A model generated the notes under the pieces. That model ran no database searches and had not been told where the DNA came from. It worked only from the letters and a program-made list of their open reading frames with translations. Made by a program: the position numbers and the translations under genes. From positions 1-7,261 of the forward strand of contig CAZQTO010000109.1 in the NCBI GenBank assembly GCA_964596375.1: a DNA stretch of 7,261 nt, read 5' to 3'. Shown here one piece after another: positions 1 through 6,253 of this stretch; position 1 is the stretch's first letter, and the number at the start of each line of letters is the position of its first letter. The stretch comes from UBA1543 sp964596375. GTDB taxonomy: Bacteria; Pseudomonadota; Zetaproteobacteria; Mariprofundales; Mariprofundaceae.

Positions 1-22
1 CGTCTACGCACTTATTCAGTAC

Positions 23-52
23 GCCAAGGGAAAAGCGCGGTTTTTCCTTGGC
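23..52. repeat. 12-bp-arm inverted repeat upstream of the Nudix gene
   Basis: The arms at 23-34 and 41-52 (GCCAAGGGAAAA and TTTTTCCTTGGC) pair over 12 positions with a single G-T wobble, leaving a six-base loop, GCGCGG. The T-run lies inside the stem rather than after it, and the bases after the stem are not T-rich, so it does not look like a standard intrinsic terminator. It could be an operator, a leader hairpin, or the end structure of a transcript entering from the left. The structure is seen; the role is unknown. Confidence 0.6.
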
Positions 53-81
53 TTACAAAATCAAGCACTTAGGCGCATAAT
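53..81 (+). promoter_or_regulatory. weak sigma-70-like promoter candidate for the Nudix gene
   Basis: A -10-like hexamer CATAAT at 76-81 (one mismatch to TATAAT) lies 17 bases after TTACAA at 53-58, which matches TTGACA poorly (three of six). It sits between the dyad at 23-52 and the one at 86-105, so the second dyad would cover the start of transcription. The spacing is good but the -35 box is weak, so this is only a candidate. Confidence 0.25.
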
Positions 82-85
82 TTTG

Positions 86-105
86 GCGGCCCGTCCATGG
101 GCCGC
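86..105. repeat. 7-bp GC-rich dyad (GCGGCCC/GGGCCGC)
   Basis: Perfect inverted repeat with arms at 86-92 and 99-105 and a six-base loop, GTCCAT. It has no following T-run on the + strand. If the promoter at 53-81 is real, this would be near the 5' end of the mRNA, as an operator or stabilising hairpin. A further dyad (114-119/123-128, TCTGAG/CTCAGA around TAT) follows directly, before the ribosome binding site. Confidence 0.5.
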
Positions 106-153
106 ACGGATATTCTGAGTATCTCAGAGCATCCTTAGCTGCGGGAGATGGCC

Positions 154-735
154 ATGAAATTCACCCTCATCGAACAAAAAACCCTGCATCAGGGATTCTT
201 CCGGCTTGATGCCTGCACCGTGCGCCATGACACCTTTGCCGGCGGCGAACTTAAAATCGTACGTGAAAACCTGGAGCGCGGCGATGCCGTCGTTGTGCTG
301 CTGTACGACCCCAAGCGCGACGAAGTGCTGCTCATCGAACAATTCCGCATAGGCCCTGTAGCCCGCAACGACAATCCATGGCTGACCGAGGTCGTAGCCG
401 GCATGCTGCATCCGGGTGAAGACCCGCTTGAATGTGCCCGTCGCGAATGTATCGAGGAAGCCGGTTACGAACCAAGGACCCTGAAACCTCTGGGCAGCTA
501 CTATGTCTCTCCCGGCGGCTGTTCAGAACGCATTTTCCTGTATTTAAGCGAAGTAGATGCCACTCAGCCGGTTGGTAAAGGCGGTGGGCTGGATAGTGAG
601 CACGAAGACATCCGCGTTTTCTGGGTCAAGCGCAAAGAGGCGCTGACCATGATTCACGATGGTCGGATCAACTCTTCAGGCCCCATGCTCGCCCTGCTGC
701 TGGCCTTCCCTGGTTACTCCGCACATCAGGTATAG
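154..735 (+). CDS. nudF: Nudix hydrolase, ADP-ribose pyrophosphatase (NudF-type)
   Basis: Predicted cytosolic enzyme that cleaves ADP-ribose to AMP and ribose 5-phosphate, limiting free ADP-ribose. The 193-residue product carries a complete Nudix box at residues 83-105: G83, E89, then R97-E98, E101-E102 and G104, fitting Gx5Ex7REUxEExGU with Cys at the U position. A proline (P120, in SPGGCSE) lies 16 residues after the last box Gly, the spacing known for ADP-ribose-specific Nudix enzymes. An ATG six bases upstream (148) is in frame, but the GGGAG at 143-147 touches it; the same GGGAG is well spaced from the ATG at 154, so I chose 154. Length is close to the roughly 200 residues usual for the family. 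It converges on the receiver gene with 56 bases between the stops and no clear terminator. Other nucleoside-diphosphate-sugar substrates remain possible. Confidence 0.9.
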   Translation: MKFTLIEQKTLHQGFFRLDACTVRHDTFAGGELKIVRENLERGDAVVVLLYDPKRDEVLLIEQFRIGPVARNDNPWLTEVVAGMLHPGEDPLECARRECIEEAGYEPRTLKPLGSYYVSPGGCSERIFLYLSEVDATQPVGKGGGLDSEHEDIRVFWVKRKEALTMIHDGRINSSGPMLALLLAFPGYSAHQV

Positions 736-791
736 CGTTGATCGCAAAGCCTGCTGAATGGGAGTAGCACCCACCGAAAAGGCCTCTACGC

Positions 792-1169
792 TCAAGCAAG
801 GGAAGCCATGGCTTCGAGGAGCTGGCGGTAGCGGAAGGGTTTATCCAGAATATTGAGTTCAAGTTCCGGGAAGCGGGAGACAAGCCCGTCACGGTGACCG
901 GTTATAAAAATAATGCTGTCGACTATATGTGGCCTGAGCTGTGCCAGCAGACGATAGATATCATCGCCTCTCAGATCCGGTAGCTGTACTGCGAGAAAAA
1001 CAACATCACAGACATCCTCTTCCATAGCCAGCAGCGCCAACGCCCTGCGTGCATCCGGAAGCACCTGAATCTCTATCTCGTGATTTAACTCGCTCGCGTA
1101 ATGCAATAGATAGGCCTTCAGAACCCTCTGCACCACGAGGTCATCCTCGACGATTAACGCCCTCATCAT
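792..1169 (-). CDS. stand-alone receiver-domain protein lacking the phosphoacceptor Asp
   Basis: About 125 residues, consisting of one CheY-like receiver domain and no output domain. Counting from the ATG at 1169, the acidic pair of the metal site is present (IVEDD, D9-D10), as are the conserved Thr (FITGH, T90) and Lys (LDKPF, K110). At the end of strand beta-3, where the family has Asp (normally xLLDxxxP), the protein reads FLAVQLP with Ala (A60, codon GCA). It therefore probably cannot be phosphorylated in the usual way and would act as a constitutive or ligand-gated pseudo-receiver, or be degenerating. The reading frame is intact. Start is uncertain: two consecutive ATGs (1169, 1166) follow a run of seven Gs, with ATG at 1187 and GTG at 1190 also in frame; the later starts put the domain at the N-terminus as usual. 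No histidine kinase is adjacent. It is divergent from the SixA-like gene, 187 bases away. Partner and role unknown. Confidence 0.8.
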   Translation of the reverse strand: MMRALIVEDDLVVQRVLKAYLLHYASELNHEIEIQVLPDARRALALLAMEEDVCDVVFLAVQLPDLRGDDIYRLLAQLRPHIVDSIIFITGHRDGLVSRFPELELNILDKPFRYRQLLEAMASLA

Positions 1170-1214
1170 CCCCCCCTGCTGCCCCATCACAACACTGCAT
1201 CCCCTTTAGGTATC

Positions 1215-1236
1215 CTTCAAGTCCCATGAATTGAAG
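1215..1236. repeat. dyad CTTCAA-N10-TTGAAG in the divergent intergenic region
   Basis: Perfect 6-bp arms (1215-1220 and 1231-1236) separated by ten bases, a spacing compatible with a dimeric regulator binding one helical turn apart. It lies just upstream of the receiver gene. A 6-bp dyad can arise by chance, so regulatory meaning is inferred only. Confidence 0.3.
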
Positions 1237-1307
1237 ACTTTCTGCCATAAGGAAATCAAAGACGCGTTTCCGCATGAAATACAAGAAACAGCAATTGAAA
1301 CGGAAAA

Positions 1308-1321
1308 GTGATGGGCATCAC
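1308..1321. promoter_or_regulatory. operator-like palindrome GTGATG-GG-CATCAC upstream of sixA
   Basis: Perfect 6-bp inverted repeat separated by two bases, located 35 bases before the GTG start of the SixA-like gene. A TTGAAA (1295-1300) lies just upstream and could serve as a -35 box, but I find no matching -10 at the right distance. The palindrome may be a binding site controlling this gene or both divergent genes; no regulator is identified. Confidence 0.35.
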
Positions 1322-1356
1322 AGAAAGAAAACCATCAAATCACGCATTGTACTTCG

Positions 1357-1875
1357 GTGAAACGACAGCTTTTTCTTATCCGCCATGCAAAATCCGACTG
1401 GGAGGACCCTTCATTGTCGGATTTTGACCGCCCCCTGAGCGTTCGAGGGGAGCGAGAAGCACCGCTTATGGCTGATCGACTTGCCGCCTTGGAAGTAAGG
1501 CCAGAGTGCATAATCAGTAGCCCGGCAAGGCGAGCCAGATCAACAGCTGAGATTATCGCCAATCACCTTGGCTTTCCAATTCAGGACATCGACTGGATGA
1601 CAGAGCTTTATCTGGCCAGTCCAACAGGCATGCTGGATGTGATTCGCAATTGTCCGGACCATGTAACATCGCTCGCCCTAATCGGCCACAACCCCGGCAT
1701 CAGCAAGTTGGCAGCCCAACTTTCCGGAATTGTGCTTGGAAACATCCCGACCTGCGGCATTGTTTACCTGAATACCGAGTTGAAAACCTGGGATGAAGCC
1801 GGCAGCAACTTTTACTTAATCGATTTCGATCACCCCATGCGAAATCATGAGCCGGATTTCGCCGTCAACGCGTAG
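1357..1875 (+). CDS. sixA: SixA-like phosphohistidine phosphatase (histidine phosphatase superfamily)
   Basis: 172 residues, branch 1 of the histidine phosphatase (phosphoglycerate-mutase-like) superfamily. The catalytic RHA motif is at the N-terminus (R9, H10, in LIRHAKSDW), followed by SPARRAR (55-61), an acidic TELY (E83) and the second active-site histidine in LIGHNPG (H111). Members such as E. coli SixA remove phosphate from phosphohistidine in HPt domains or PTS-type proteins; the exact target here is unknown. The start is GTG at 1357: no ATG, GTG or TTG lies between it and an in-frame stop at 1309, and it places RHA at the usual distance from the N-terminus. I see no good Shine-Dalgarno sequence, so translation may be weak or leader-independent. 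Slightly longer than E. coli SixA (161 residues). It is divergent from the receiver gene, a suggestive but unproven phosphotransfer link. Confidence 0.88.
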   Translation: MKRQLFLIRHAKSDWEDPSLSDFDRPLSVRGEREAPLMADRLAALEVRPECIISSPARRARSTAEIIANHLGFPIQDIDWMTELYLASPTGMLDVIRNCPDHVTSLALIGHNPGISKLAAQLSGIVLGNIPTCGIVYLNTELKTWDEAGSNFYLIDFDHPMRNHEPDFAVNA

Positions 1876-1971
1876 ATTTAATAATTTAGGCCTGCCTTGA
1901 AAAGGCTTGATTATCCTGTTTCAGAATGTATCGTGCGCGCCAAATTCAATGTACCAAGGGGGACTCACACG

Positions 1972-2172
1972 ATGAGTGCAACCAAAAAGATTACCAAGAA
2001 AATCCTGAACGACATGGCGCGCGATCTGGGAATCAAGAATGCAGCCAAGGCCAAGAAGGAAGACCTGATTCACGCAATTCAGACTGCGGAAGGGAATGAT
2101 GCCTGTTTTGGTCGCATCCCGAACTGTCAGGTCAGACCCTGCCTTTTCCGCAGCGACTGCATCGGCGACTGA
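1972..2172 (+). CDS. small SAP/Rho-N-like protein with four-Cys C-terminal tail
   Basis: A 66-residue basic protein. The N-terminal two thirds (about residues 6-39, KITKKILNDMARDLGI then KKEDLIHAIQTAEG) resembles the helix-extended-helix of SAP or Rho N-terminal domains, which bind nucleic acid. The tail holds C45, C52, C57 and C63 (C-x6-C-x4-C-x5-C), a possible metal-binding knuckle. I recall this arrangement, a short SAP-like segment then a CFG...C...CLFRxDC tail, from small uncharacterised proteobacterial proteins. An in-frame ATG-type start at 1897 exists (TTG), but the ATG at 1972 has an AAGGGGG at 1956-1962 at good spacing and begins right before the domain. The gene is followed by an intrinsic terminator. 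Likely a nucleic-acid-binding accessory protein; no defined function. Confidence 0.8.
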   Translation: MSATKKITKKILNDMARDLGIKNAAKAKKEDLIHAIQTAEGNDACFGRIPNCQVRPCLFRSDCIGD

Positions 2173-2217
2173 GTCTTTCACCGCTCTCTCATCAATAGAG
2201 GAGCTAAAAATAAAACA

Positions 2218-2245
2218 GCCTCCCCATAGCGGGAGGCCGTTTTTT
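2218..2245. terminator. bidirectional intrinsic terminator
   Basis: Perfect 7-bp GC-rich stem (GCCTCCC at 2218-2224, GGGAGGC at 2231-2237) with a six-base loop, followed on the + strand by CG and six Ts (2240-2245). On the minus strand the same stem is followed by TG, TTTT and ATTTTTA (complement of 2205-2215). It can therefore end both the small SAP-like gene (+, stop at 2172) and the gyrA-serS transcript (-, stop at 2268). Confidence 0.9.
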
Positions 2246-2267
2246 ATTGGAGCCGGGGAATTCCCGC

Positions 2268-3551
2268 TTAACTGGCTGCGATATGGGTCATTCCGCCGAC
2301 ATAGGGTTGCAGAGCCTTCGGGATCAGCACGGTGCCATCCGCCTGCCATCCATTCTCCAGCAATGCCACCAGACAACGCCCGATAGCCACGCCCGAACCA
2401 TTCAGCGTTGCCACAGGTTGTGGCTTGCCGTCGGCACCACGCCAGCGGATGCCTGCACGGCGCCCCTGAAACTGCCCGAAAGATGAGCAGGAAGAGATTT
2501 CCCGATAGCAGTTCTGGCTCGGCAACCACACTTCCAGATCGTAAGTCTTCTCTGAGGAAAAGCCGATATCGGCAGAACAAAGCGCCATCACACGATAGGG
2601 AAGCTCCAGCGTCTGCAATACCGCTTCGGCATGCGCGGTCAGCTCTTCCAGATCGGCAAGCGCCCTCTCAGGCGTACTGATATGCACAAGCTCGACCTTG
2701 TCGAACTGGTGTTGCCGGATCATCCCGCGCTCATCACGACCTGCCGAGCCAGCCTCACGGCGGAAACACGGGGTGTACGCGCAATGGCGAATAGGTAAGT
2801 CATCCGATTCGATGATTTTATCCTGATAAAGATTAGTCACCGGAACCTCGGCGGTAGGAATCAGGAAAGCATCCTCTCCCTCCAGCTTGTAGAGATCCTC
2901 GGCAAACTTCGGCAACTGACCTGTACCGGTCATGCTCTTGCGATTGACGATGGCCGGCACCCATACCTCTTCATAGCCGTGACTGTCGGCATGCAGATCA
3001 AGCATGAATTGCATGAGTCCGCGCTCAAGCCTCGCCGCCGCTCCCCTGAGTACGGTAAAACGACTGCCGGAAAGTGTGGCGCCCGCCTCAAAATCAAGGA
3101 TGCCCAGAGCTGTTCCTATATCCCAGTGCGGCGGTACGGCATCGGCCCTGGGTGTGCCCCAGCGGCGTAGCTCGACATTATCTGTTTCGCTGTCTCCATA
3201 CGGCACGGATGGATGCAGGGGATTGGGAATCTCCAGCAGCACGGCAGAAAAAGCCTCTTCAGCCTCACGCGCCTCGGCTTCAAGAAACTTGGTACGCACT
3301 GCCACCTGTTGCATAGCTGTCAGCTCGGCTGCCGCATCCTCGCCCTTCGCCTTTTTCTGGCCAATGAGCCTGGATACCCGGTTACGCTCGGCCTGCAAAC
3401 CCTCAAGCTCGGTTTTCAGCTCTCGCTGGCGGACATCCAGCTTGCTCGCGCTGCCCCATGGGCTTTCAGGTGCCACGACATCCATGCCCCGACGGGCGAG
3501 TGCCGCCTGCATGGCATCAAAGTCACGGCGAAACTCCTTACGGTCAATCAT
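2268..3551 (-). CDS. serS: seryl-tRNA synthetase
   Basis: Class II aminoacyl-tRNA synthetase that charges tRNA-Ser (and tRNA-Sec where present) with serine in the cytosol. At 427 residues it has the normal full length. Residues about 40-105 form the long helical hairpin (rich in E, K, Q, A) that grips the tRNA extra arm. The catalytic core shows the serine-binding TAE (T233-E235), motif 2 (F263-R264-R265-E266, then GRDERGMIRQHQF) and motif 3 (N384-G-S-G...G391-R392). No key residue is missing. The ATG overlaps the gyrA stop as ATGA (3548-3551), with GGGGA a few bases upstream inside gyrA, so translation is probably coupled to gyrA. It is the last gene of the minus-strand block and ends about 20 bases before the terminator. 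Confidence 0.98.
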   Translation of the reverse strand: MIDRKEFRRDFDAMQAALARRGMDVVAPESPWGSASKLDVRQRELKTELEGLQAERNRVSRLIGQKKAKGEDAAAELTAMQQVAVRTKFLEAEAREAEEAFSAVLLEIPNPLHPSVPYGDSETDNVELRRWGTPRADAVPPHWDIGTALGILDFEAGATLSGSRFTVLRGAAARLERGLMQFMLDLHADSHGYEEVWVPAIVNRKSMTGTGQLPKFAEDLYKLEGEDAFLIPTAEVPVTNLYQDKIIESDDLPIRHCAYTPCFRREAGSAGRDERGMIRQHQFDKVELVHISTPERALADLEELTAHAEAVLQTLELPYRVMALCSADIGFSSEKTYDLEVWLPSQNCYREISSCSSFGQFQGRRAGIRWRGADGKPQPVATLNGSGVAIGRCLVALLENGWQADGTVLIPKALQPYVGGMTHIAAS

Positions 3552-6049
3552 GCTTCGTCCCCGGTTTCCTCGCCTGATCCGAAGTCATCATCAGAGCCAT
3601 CCACGTCTTCCGATTCATCCACATGCTGTTCAACCACGCGCACCGCACCAATCACCTTCTCATCGGACGAGCAGTCGATGAGCTTCACACCCTGTGTATT
3701 GCGGCCGATGACCGAAACCCCGTTCAGGCGAATACGTACCAAGCGCCCGCTGTCGGTCATCATCATCACCTGATCTTCATCAGTCACCTGCAATGCAGCA
3801 ATCATCAAGCCATTGCGACCACCTGTCTTAAGTGTGAATACGCCCTGCCCGCCGCGCTTCTGGCTGGCATATTCCTCCACTGCGGTACGCTTTCCGTAGC
3901 CGTTCTCACTGACCGCAAGCAGGGTCGCACGCTCCACAACCAGAGCCATGGCAATAACCGTGCTGCCCTTTGGCATGCGCATACCGGTTACGCCACGCGT
4001 GGCGCGACCCATCGGACGCACATCAGTCTCAGCAAAACGGATCGCCTTGCCGCCGCTGGAGGCCAGCATAATCTCCTGCTCCCCATTGGTTACGCGCACG
4101 GCAATCAGATCATCGTCATCATCCAGCCGGATGGCGATGATGCCATTGGCACGGATGTTGGCGTAATCCGTCAATAGGGTTTTCTTTACAACGCCCTTCT
4201 TGGTTGCCATTACGATGTAGTGCGCGTCATCGAACTCACGCACGGCCAGCGTGGCTGAAATACGTTCGTCCTTCTCCACCGGCAGAAGATTCACCAGCGC
4301 CTTGCCACGCGTAGCGCGCCCGGCCTGCGGTACTTCATACACCTTCTTGCGGAACACGCGGCCGCGATCCGAGAAGAACAGCAGATAATCATGCGTCGAG
4401 GCAGTCATCAGCTGTGCCACGAAATCCTCGTCTTTGGTCGTCATGGCCGTCTTGCCCTTGCCTCCACGCCGCTGCGCACGATACAGGGACACCGCATTAC
4501 GCTTGATGTAGCCCTCATTGGAGATGGTCACCACCATATCCTCTTCGGTAATCAAATCCTCCACCGACAATTCAGCGGTTTCATCCATGATCTCCGAACG
4601 GCGCGCATCGGCGTACTGATCGCGCACCGCCTGCAACTCCTCAACAATCACCTGCATCAACAGTTTCTCATCGGCCAGAATCGCCTTCAGCCGTCCGATA
4701 GTGGCCTGCACCTCATCAAACTCGGCCTTGATCTTGTCGCGCTCAAGCCCGGTCAAGCGCTGCAAACGCATGTCCAGAATCGCTCTGGCCTGCAGCTCGG
4801 AAAGACCAAAGGTGCTCATCAGGCCATCGCGTGCCTCTTCTGCAGTCTGGCTGGCACGAATCAGCTTGATGACCTCATCGATACGATCCAGTGCAATCAA
4901 CAGGCCTTCGAGGATATGCGCACGCGCCTCGGCTTTATCCAGTTCGAACAAACAGCGACGGGTAACCACCTGACGACGATGATCGATAAAATAATCGAGG
5001 AATTCGCGCACGCCGCACAAGCGCGGCCTGCCATCCACCAGCGCCAGCATATTGCAGCTGAAATTGCACTGCAGCTGGGTGTGCTTGTAGAGATTGTTCA
5101 GCACCACCTCGGGGATTTCATTTCTTTTCAGCTCAATGGCAATGCGCAGGCCATCGCGGTCAGATTCGTCGCGCAGATCCGAAATGCCTTCCAGTTTTTT
5201 GTCGCGCACAAGACCTGCAATATTCTCAATCAAGGTTGCCTTGTTCACCTGATAAGGAAGCTCGGAAATAATAAGCGATTCACGCTTGGTGCGCGGGTGA
5301 ATCTCCACCATCGCCTTGGCACGCATGGTCACAGAACCGCGCCCGGTCAGAAAAGCCTCGCGCATACCCTTGCGACCATAAATAAAGCCACCGGTCGGAA
5401 AATCCGGCCCCGGCATGATCTGCATCAGGGTCTCATCGTCGATGCCGGGCTGCTCAATCATGGCGATGGTTGCATTGATCGATTCAGCCAGATTATGCGG
5501 CGGGATGTTGGTTGCCATGCCCACAGCGATACCCTGCGAGCCATTCACCAGCAGATTGGGGAAGCGCGCAGGAAGCACCTTAGGCTCCTGCAGGGATTCA
5601 TCATAGTTAGGGGAAAAATCAACGGTATTCTTGTCAATGTCGGCCAGCAACTCGGCAGACAGGCGGCTCATGCGGGCTTCGGTATAACGCATGGCGGCCG
5701 GGGAATCACCGTCCACTGAGCCGAAGTTGCCCTGCCCGTCGATCAACATATGACGCATGCTCCACGGCTGAGCCATACGCACCATGGCGTCATAGACCGC
5801 CGTATCACCGTGCGGATGGTATTTACCGATCACATCACCAACGACGCGCGCCGATTTCTTAAATGGCTTGTCGTGAGTGCTGCCCAAATCCTGCATGGCA
5901 AAGAGGATGCGTCGATGCACGGGCTTGAGTCCGTCGCGCGCGTCGGGCAGCGCTCGTCCAATGATCACGCTCATAGCGTAATCGAGATACGAACGGCGCA
6001 TCTCCTCCTCGATCTGAATCGGTACCGAGGTGTCCAGCTGTTGTTCCAT
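3548..6049 (-). CDS. gyrA: DNA gyrase subunit A
   Basis: Breakage-reunion subunit of DNA gyrase, which with GyrB (not in this window) forms the A2B2 enzyme that introduces negative supercoils using ATP. The 833-residue product has the catalytic tyrosine Y122 in AAMRYTEARM, numbered as in E. coli. The quinolone-resistance region reads KYHPHGDTAVYD, with T83 and D87: Thr at 83 is a normal wild-type residue in several bacteria, so no classic resistance change is seen. The GyrA box QRRGGKG is at 526-532, separating it from ParC, with a degenerate blade copy QKRGGQG at 730-736. The last 23 residues are strongly acidic (DESEDVDGSDDD...), as in other proteobacterial GyrAs. An in-frame ATG exists 42 bases upstream (6091), but the ATG at 6049 has GGGAG five bases before it and begins where the family does. 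It overlaps serS by four bases. Confidence 0.98.
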   Translation of the reverse strand: MEQQLDTSVPIQIEEEMRRSYLDYAMSVIIGRALPDARDGLKPVHRRILFAMQDLGSTHDKPFKKSARVVGDVIGKYHPHGDTAVYDAMVRMAQPWSMRHMLIDGQGNFGSVDGDSPAAMRYTEARMSRLSAELLADIDKNTVDFSPNYDESLQEPKVLPARFPNLLVNGSQGIAVGMATNIPPHNLAESINATIAMIEQPGIDDETLMQIMPGPDFPTGGFIYGRKGMREAFLTGRGSVTMRAKAMVEIHPRTKRESLIISELPYQVNKATLIENIAGLVRDKKLEGISDLRDESDRDGLRIAIELKRNEIPEVVLNNLYKHTQLQCNFSCNMLALVDGRPRLCGVREFLDYFIDHRRQVVTRRCLFELDKAEARAHILEGLLIALDRIDEVIKLIRASQTAEEARDGLMSTFGLSELQARAILDMRLQRLTGLERDKIKAEFDEVQATIGRLKAILADEKLLMQVIVEELQAVRDQYADARRSEIMDETAELSVEDLITEEDMVVTISNEGYIKRNAVSLYRAQRRGGKGKTAMTTKDEDFVAQLMTASTHDYLLFFSDRGRVFRKKVYEVPQAGRATRGKALVNLLPVEKDERISATLAVREFDDAHYIVMATKKGVVKKTLLTDYANIRANGIIAIRLDDDDDLIAVRVTNGEQEIMLASSGGKAIRFAETDVRPMGRATRGVTGMRMPKGSTVIAMALVVERATLLAVSENGYGKRTAVEEYASQKRGGQGVFTLKTGGRNGLMIAALQVTDEDQVMMMTDSGRLVRIRLNGVSVIGRNTQGVKLIDCSSDEKVIGAVRVVEQHVDESEDVDGSDDDFGSGEETGDEA

Positions 6050-6111
6050 ATATTCTCCCGTTTTCGCCCGGCCCACACCGGTAAAAACCATCTTTATCTG
6101 CCTGCCAGGTA

Positions 6112-6188
6112 TGGTGCCCTCGACAGGATTCGAACCTGTGGCCTACGGTTTAGGAAACCGTTGCTCTATCCAACTGAGCTACGAGGGC
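6112..6188 (-). tRNA. tRNA-Arg (anticodon CCU)
   Basis: A full 77-base cloverleaf on the minus strand: acceptor GCCCTCG pairs with CGAGGGC, D-stem GCTC with GAGC, anticodon stem ACGGT with ACCGT around the loop TTCCTAA, five-base variable loop, and T-arm ACAGG/CCTGT with TTCGAAT. The anticodon is CCT, reading AGG (Arg). Discriminator A and the 3' CCA are encoded (6112-6115). It lies between apt and gyrA on the same strand, 62 bases before the gyrA start. Confidence 0.97.
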
Positions 6189-6200
6189 AAGCAAGCAGGA

Positions 6201-6206
6201 ATTGTA
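6201..6206 (-). promoter_or_regulatory. possible -10 box for the tRNA-Arg
   Basis: On the minus strand TACAAT (one mismatch to TATAAT) ends 12 bases before the first base of the tRNA, a distance that would give a short leader. No convincing -35 hexamer lies 16-18 bases upstream; that stretch is GC-rich. The tRNA may instead be cut from a longer apt transcript. Confidence 0.25.
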
Positions 6207-6253
6207 ACGCTAAAAGGGCCGCGCCGCACCCCTGAAAAGGGCGGGGAAATCGC

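Noticed and set aside
736..791. Terminator between the convergent Nudix and receiver genes
   Set aside because: Only a 3-bp GGG/CCC pairing is visible, with no T-run on either strand.
1897..1971. N-terminal extension of the SAP-like protein from an upstream TTG
   Set aside because: The extension (MKRLDYPVSEC...) has no domain or ribosome binding site, whereas ATG at 1972 has a strong one.
1921..2580. 219-codon minus-strand open frame
   Set aside because: It runs through the serS 3' end, the terminator and the small SAP-like gene on the other strand; both of those are well supported, and this frame has no domain.
4391..5719. 442-codon plus-strand open frame
   Set aside because: It lies wholly antisense to gyrA, has a His/Gln/Leu-rich composition typical of a shadow frame, and shows no recognisable domain.
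5788..5810. Thr at GyrA position 83 as a quinolone-resistance change
   Set aside because: Thr is a wild-type residue at this position in several bacteria such as Pseudomonas aeruginosa, and D87 is intact.
6050..6091. N-terminal extension of GyrA starting at 6091
   Set aside because: The 14 extra residues lie upstream of a good GGGAG site; the family begins at the ATG at 6049, which also gives E. coli-like numbering for T83, D87 and Y122.
5750..6235. Plus-strand frame across the tRNA reading RIRTCGLRFRKPLLYPTEL
   Set aside because: This is the familiar false protein made by translating the antisense of a tRNA; the stretch is the tRNA-Arg and the start of gyrA.
6207..6253. GC-rich CCCC/GGGG pairing between apt and the tRNA as a terminator
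   Set aside because: The possible stems are short and broken, and the only T-run (four Ts) does not follow a stable stem.
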